Assembly (NCBI GenBank): GCA_026936325.1
Contig: JAPTHN010000001.1
Location: 1,178,001 to 1,242,000 of the forward strand
Direction: 5' to 3'
Source of the DNA: Platynereis dumerilii
Taxonomy: Eukaryota; Annelida; Polychaeta; Phyllodocida; Nereididae
DNA: 64,000 bases
Shown: positions 59,951 through 64,000 of the stretch, piece after piece
Numbering within the stretch: position 1 is the stretch's first letter
Layout: every line of letters starts with the position of its first letter
Made by a program: the position numbers and the translations under genes
Notes under the pieces: model-generated
What the model saw: only the letters and a program-made list of their open reading frames with translations
What the model was told of the DNA's origin: nothing
The model's database searches: none

Positions 59951-61485
59951 TCCGCTTTCGTTTGTCACAGACTAAGATATTAGCAAAACTTATAACACAA
60001 AGAATATGTGCCAGAATATTTCTATCCCATCCAAAAATTGCATTGAAGTGGCCAACCCCCCTGAAAATGGCCTGTCTCCACCAACATTTCCTTCAAAAGT
60101 TCGCATCACAAAAACTAGTACAGGATCCTGATTCAATTAAACTCTTCCATGCATGGAGACTTGACTGTCAGTCTAATAAAATCTAGTTACCAGTACCTGA
60201 AATGATATTCTGTATAAGAGCAGGAGGTTGTTGTGTCAATGTCTCCTATATTGGGTCATTAGAATCAAACTGGATTTGTTTCTTCATGAAAATTAAAGAC
60301 ACACACATTCTGTGAGAAAACTTTGTGTTTGACGTTGTCTGAAAACCCAAGAAAAAAGCTAAACTATCTGTAGCTCTGTATCATTTATGTAAACCAAAAT
60401 ATTAGAGTATTTCTTTTGGCATGTCAGTTGTCCAATGTCATTAGCAAATGCCTTGCTACTCTCTTTTGACTGCATATTTCTGGACTAAAATCACTGTGAA
60501 CATATTTCTGGTGTTCATAAGGTCTTTGCATGCACATATTGCCAGACTGCCAGTTAACACTGGACCCTACAAAGATCTTTACCTTAATTATCATTAGCAC
60601 AACGCTGTCATTAGCATCATGTCAAAAATGGCTTATTACATTGACCTCACTAAAATTTTATTGTCGATGACTGGAGTTGACATCATTTGAATATATATTA
60701 TCAATAAATGTTTCTAAAGAATATTACATATAATTTTTGCATTTCCCTTGTGTCTGACGTGCTTGGTTTGAAGTTCTATGCTTCTCTGAAACTACTTATC
60801 AAATATGGGGTGCCAGCAACATAACTAACATTCTACCATTGTACTAGCATCTGAATATAGTTTAGCAAAGACGTTGGACGCTCGAGGGAGTAGTGGAGAC
60901 CATCTTTATTATTCAGAATCCAAACTATTGATGAAAAGAGTATCTTTTTTTGTGTTTGTGAATTTCTGGTTCAAGGATATGTTTTGTCTCAATAACTGTT
61001 GGTCATAGGAGACCTGAAATAAAGATCAATGTGTGCAGTTCTAATAGCCACTTTCCCATACATTGGTAATACATTCTTCAGCTCTAAGTGGTACGGATTC
61101 CAAGTTATAGGTATGATGCTAATGACACACATATTTGGTATTTTAATTGGTCAAAATGCAGTTTCTCAAAATAATTGGCACTAGAGACCTGGAACTTGGC
61201 CCAAAATTTGCAAGCAACTTGCCTAATCATTGGCAATAGATTTTTTAGCCCAAAGTGGTCAGGAATTTTTTAGGGCGATTTTAATGACGGTCCAAAAACA
61301 TTACAACTGTGTTTTTCTCCTCAGTACAGATCAGCAGAGCATTGGAACCCTTTGACATGAAAGTGAAGTGATAGCTGATTGTTAGACCTACCCAATGCAA
61401 ACTTAAAAAGGCATTTCTGGAGTGAAAAATTTTCAAAATTTTTTCTGCGGAAATTTCAAGGTTTTCAAATTTGGCCCAAATAATT
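59951..61485. other. unassigned single-copy-looking sequence
   Basis: No genes, TIRs or mosaic modules recognised. The 74-codon frame at 59962-60186 has no domain. Confidence 0.4.
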
Positions 61486-61489
61486 TCTG

Positions 61490-63860
61490 GGTGGTGGATA
61501 CATAACATCGTAATTGAGTGTTATATGATTTAGAAAGAAATATGTCAGGACTTTGTGTGCTAAGAAAAGCTACATCAGGAATTTCTCACAAATAATCAAA
61601 TTCCCATTGAGAAAAGGACAAAGTCTGCTCACCCTTTTATCTAATAGTCGCCCCTTATAACCTCTTTAAATAAATAAACCTAAAGAAGGATAAACTCTAA
61701 ACATCGAAAATAAAACCAAGAACAGAGTCCAATATTGGCTGACTAAGTGGAGGAATTACAAAGACCCACTTTCTTGTAGGTAAAAGTTCTGGAGGGAGGT
61801 CTTAAAAGGGTGTGTCTAATTAAATAGGAGTCAGGTTTGCAGCCACCCTGTGTCACTAAACTTGGCAAGGTACTTCTGATTCGTCTTCAAGAGTTACTGA
61901 CACAGCTACAATAAGCTTCACACCATGGAATACTGAGACAAAAAGGGAGTGCAACTTCCTCAGAAGTCAAGACAAGTCAAGAAAAATCAGGTCTCTGAAA
62001 GTCTTTTTCAGTCTGAAAAAGTCACAAAAGCCAGCGTCAATTAGACAGTTTCAAGCGGAGAATAAAAATACATGCACAGGATTGACTTTCTGTTTTCCAG
62101 ACAAAGAATGTGGCACACTTTCTTCCCTTGCATATCCTTTTTTTAATAAATGTGACATACAAAGGTGAGAAAGTCAAGAAAAGAAGAAAATTCTCACGTT
62201 CTGCAGCGGGACTGCTCTTTGCATACTTTTAAATTGAATAATTGAGGGGGCATAAACAATGAGGATGGATCCCAACATTTCTAGCTATTTCTCTTATTCA
62301 TTAATTTAACTATTAAATGCTAAACAATGCCTGTGGTTTTTTAATCATTTGTCGAAAAGCATACAGGGATGTGTGTGCTATAAAGCTGAATGTGCACTGT
62401 AGGCTACGTTTTATGGCAAAAACAACTGCTCAGAAATAGTTGGCCTATGTCATGTCTGGTCTTATATAAGCGAAATCTAATCCAATTGTTAAATTCCTTT
62501 TAGGGTTGGAACAAAACACACATCCTTTTCCTCAGGTATATGTCAGTCTTGTGTATCGCACATGCAAATATTTCTCTGTGACATCATCAACTGACAAACA
62601 TCATTTATCATTTGTATGCAGAGCAGCTGCCAAACCACTGAAGAAGCACACTATTATCTCCTTACCTACTGACAGTCCCTAAAGCCAAAGAATTGGATGC
62701 TTTCTCAATTTAAGAGTTTTACAAATGGGCTACTTGCATCACTAATTTGACTGGGTTTGTATTTGTTTATGGACGCCATAACTAGTTCCTTGCAGTGCTT
62801 CGACAAGAGCTCATGACATTGATGGAGTTAACTTCATATGAAATAACACTACAGCAATCAGGAATATGGACCACTTTCCAAAAAGGGTCCTTTAGTTGGC
62901 AAACTGTTCACAAAGTTGATTTTATTTAGGACAAGCCACCATGCATTGACATTTTGGCACATGAATCGAGGTAAAAAAAAGCCTCAAGATGACCTTGGCA
63001 TCAACTCCCTTTAAATAAAAATTCACATATTTGGTTGATAAGTTGCAGTTCTGATCAAAATATTCTCAGCGACTAAATTGTTTAGTTTATTAATCAAGCC
63101 CAAACTCCAGAAATGCACATCTCAGCCCATCTTTCTGCTTGACACAACTTATTTTGAACAGTCTTTCAAATTTCTGATCCTTTCACAGTTCACACATTGT
63201 GTAGAGAACAAACATTCCACAGCCAGAGACATCTTCCTCCACAGTCCATGACAACACAATCCGCCTTATTGTACTGACTTTCTCTTCTGTCTTTTCAAGA
63301 TATGTGCAAAGCCTTCACAATCTTTTCACTTACAAAACAAAGCAAATTGATGAAAAATTCTCAGTGTTCTCAGAATTTCACACAGCAAGGGAAGTGAATC
63401 TCATTGTTAAACTGCATTATAGGAAGGAAACTCAACAAGATATTGTGACCGAACATGTCCAGTAATTTATAATTTGAATACATCCTTAATCGCACCATTG
63501 TTGGACAAGACGCTTGCCATGCAGCAGAACAACTTTAACAGCCCATTGAGCCCAGCAACAACTTTCAAAACAGATTTAAACCTTGCTCTAGACAGTCCAT
63601 TACAATAGGGTGTGTCAATTTTTAATTTTTATGCAAATTCAAAAAGCACTAGTGCCTAAAATGTGCGTCTTAAACCTTGCTCTAGACAGTCCATTACATT
63701 ACAATATACATACATTTTACATTCCCATGTAACATATTAAATAACGCAAAATTGATGATAAGAAAGACAATGCAGATGATGAAAAAAAATTGCGGAGCTA
63801 TAAGTGCAGCTACATGAGGTTATACACCACAAACTGATGAAATTATTCCCTGTTATACCC
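61490..63860. repeat. repeat-mosaic block 10 (I, B, A, B', D, J, E)
   Basis: I 61490-61600, B at 61884, A at 62603-62690, B' at 62798, D 63095-63330, a J piece 63390-63510 and an E piece 63760-63860. Collinear with 45610-47690 through module D. Confidence 0.75.
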
Positions 63861-64000
63861 ACGGGAAGTTATTTATTAAAAGACTGCCTGGAAAGAATTC
63901 ATTTATTTCACCAAAAAATGAGGAAGAACATTTTTATTTGAAAAGACTCTAAACAAAACCCCTCCACTGGAGATCTATAGCTTACAACGAAATATTGTCT
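63861..64000. other. unassigned end of window
   Basis: Resembles 19990-20110 weakly (AAGACTGCC..., TTATTTATTTCACCAAAA..., GAAGAACATTTTTATTT); otherwise nothing recognised. Confidence 0.3.

Noticed and set aside
1-64000. Virus-derived or LTR elements
   Set aside because: I looked for long terminal direct repeats, primer-binding-site-like starts and reverse transcriptase, integrase, capsid or polymerase motifs in the open frames and saw none.

Overview
The window looks like AT-rich, intron-bearing, repeat-filled DNA of an invertebrate animal, probably marine. The evidence is a class A peptide-type GPCR of a kind expanded in invertebrates, tRNA-derived SINEs, several hAT and TA-target DNA transposon derivatives, exon-like pieces with GT/AG borders, and a complete lack of bacterial gene packing. 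I cannot fix the phylum; an ambulacrarian, cephalochordate or lophotrochozoan would all fit.

Gene content is very low. The only strong protein gene is a seven-transmembrane receptor on the minus strand (50652-52005). It sits in an otherwise single-copy stretch with a likely 3'UTR (49070-50651) and a 5'UTR splice acceptor, and it carries one frame break in the third intracellular loop. A broken two-exon fragment resembling the C-terminus of SAMD3-like metazoan proteins lies at 1164-1653 (+). A spliced mini-gene or captured exon set lies at 19157-20455 (-), inside a terminal-inverted-repeat element. A single exon-like frame lies at 29780-30037 (-).

Layout. 1-9.4 kb: two decayed and one complete SINE, a hAT MITE nested in a SINE, a TA-flanked element that took part in a recent 1,004-bp tandem duplication, and smaller MITEs. 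9.8-11.8 kb: a hAT foldback element with a perfect 8-bp target duplication. 12.5-14.3 kb: an array built around the box GTGACGGAATGACA in both orientations. 15.2-16.0 kb: a foldback MITE. 16.6-64 kb: mosaic paralogous blocks of a multi-kilobase noncoding unit. Its most conserved part, called the B box here, occurs about 18 times, always in the same orientation. These blocks are interrupted by younger insertions (hAT at 55590-58124, mariner-like at 39544-40544, palindromic and TA MITEs) and by one 680-bp inverted duplication (25.3/31.9 kb).

The GPCR stretch (about 48.9-52.9 kb) is an island without copies between repeat blocks. No retrovirus, Polinton or other virus-derived element, no CRISPR array and no convincing tRNA or rRNA gene were seen. 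All homology statements come from reading by eye; no alignment or database search was possible.
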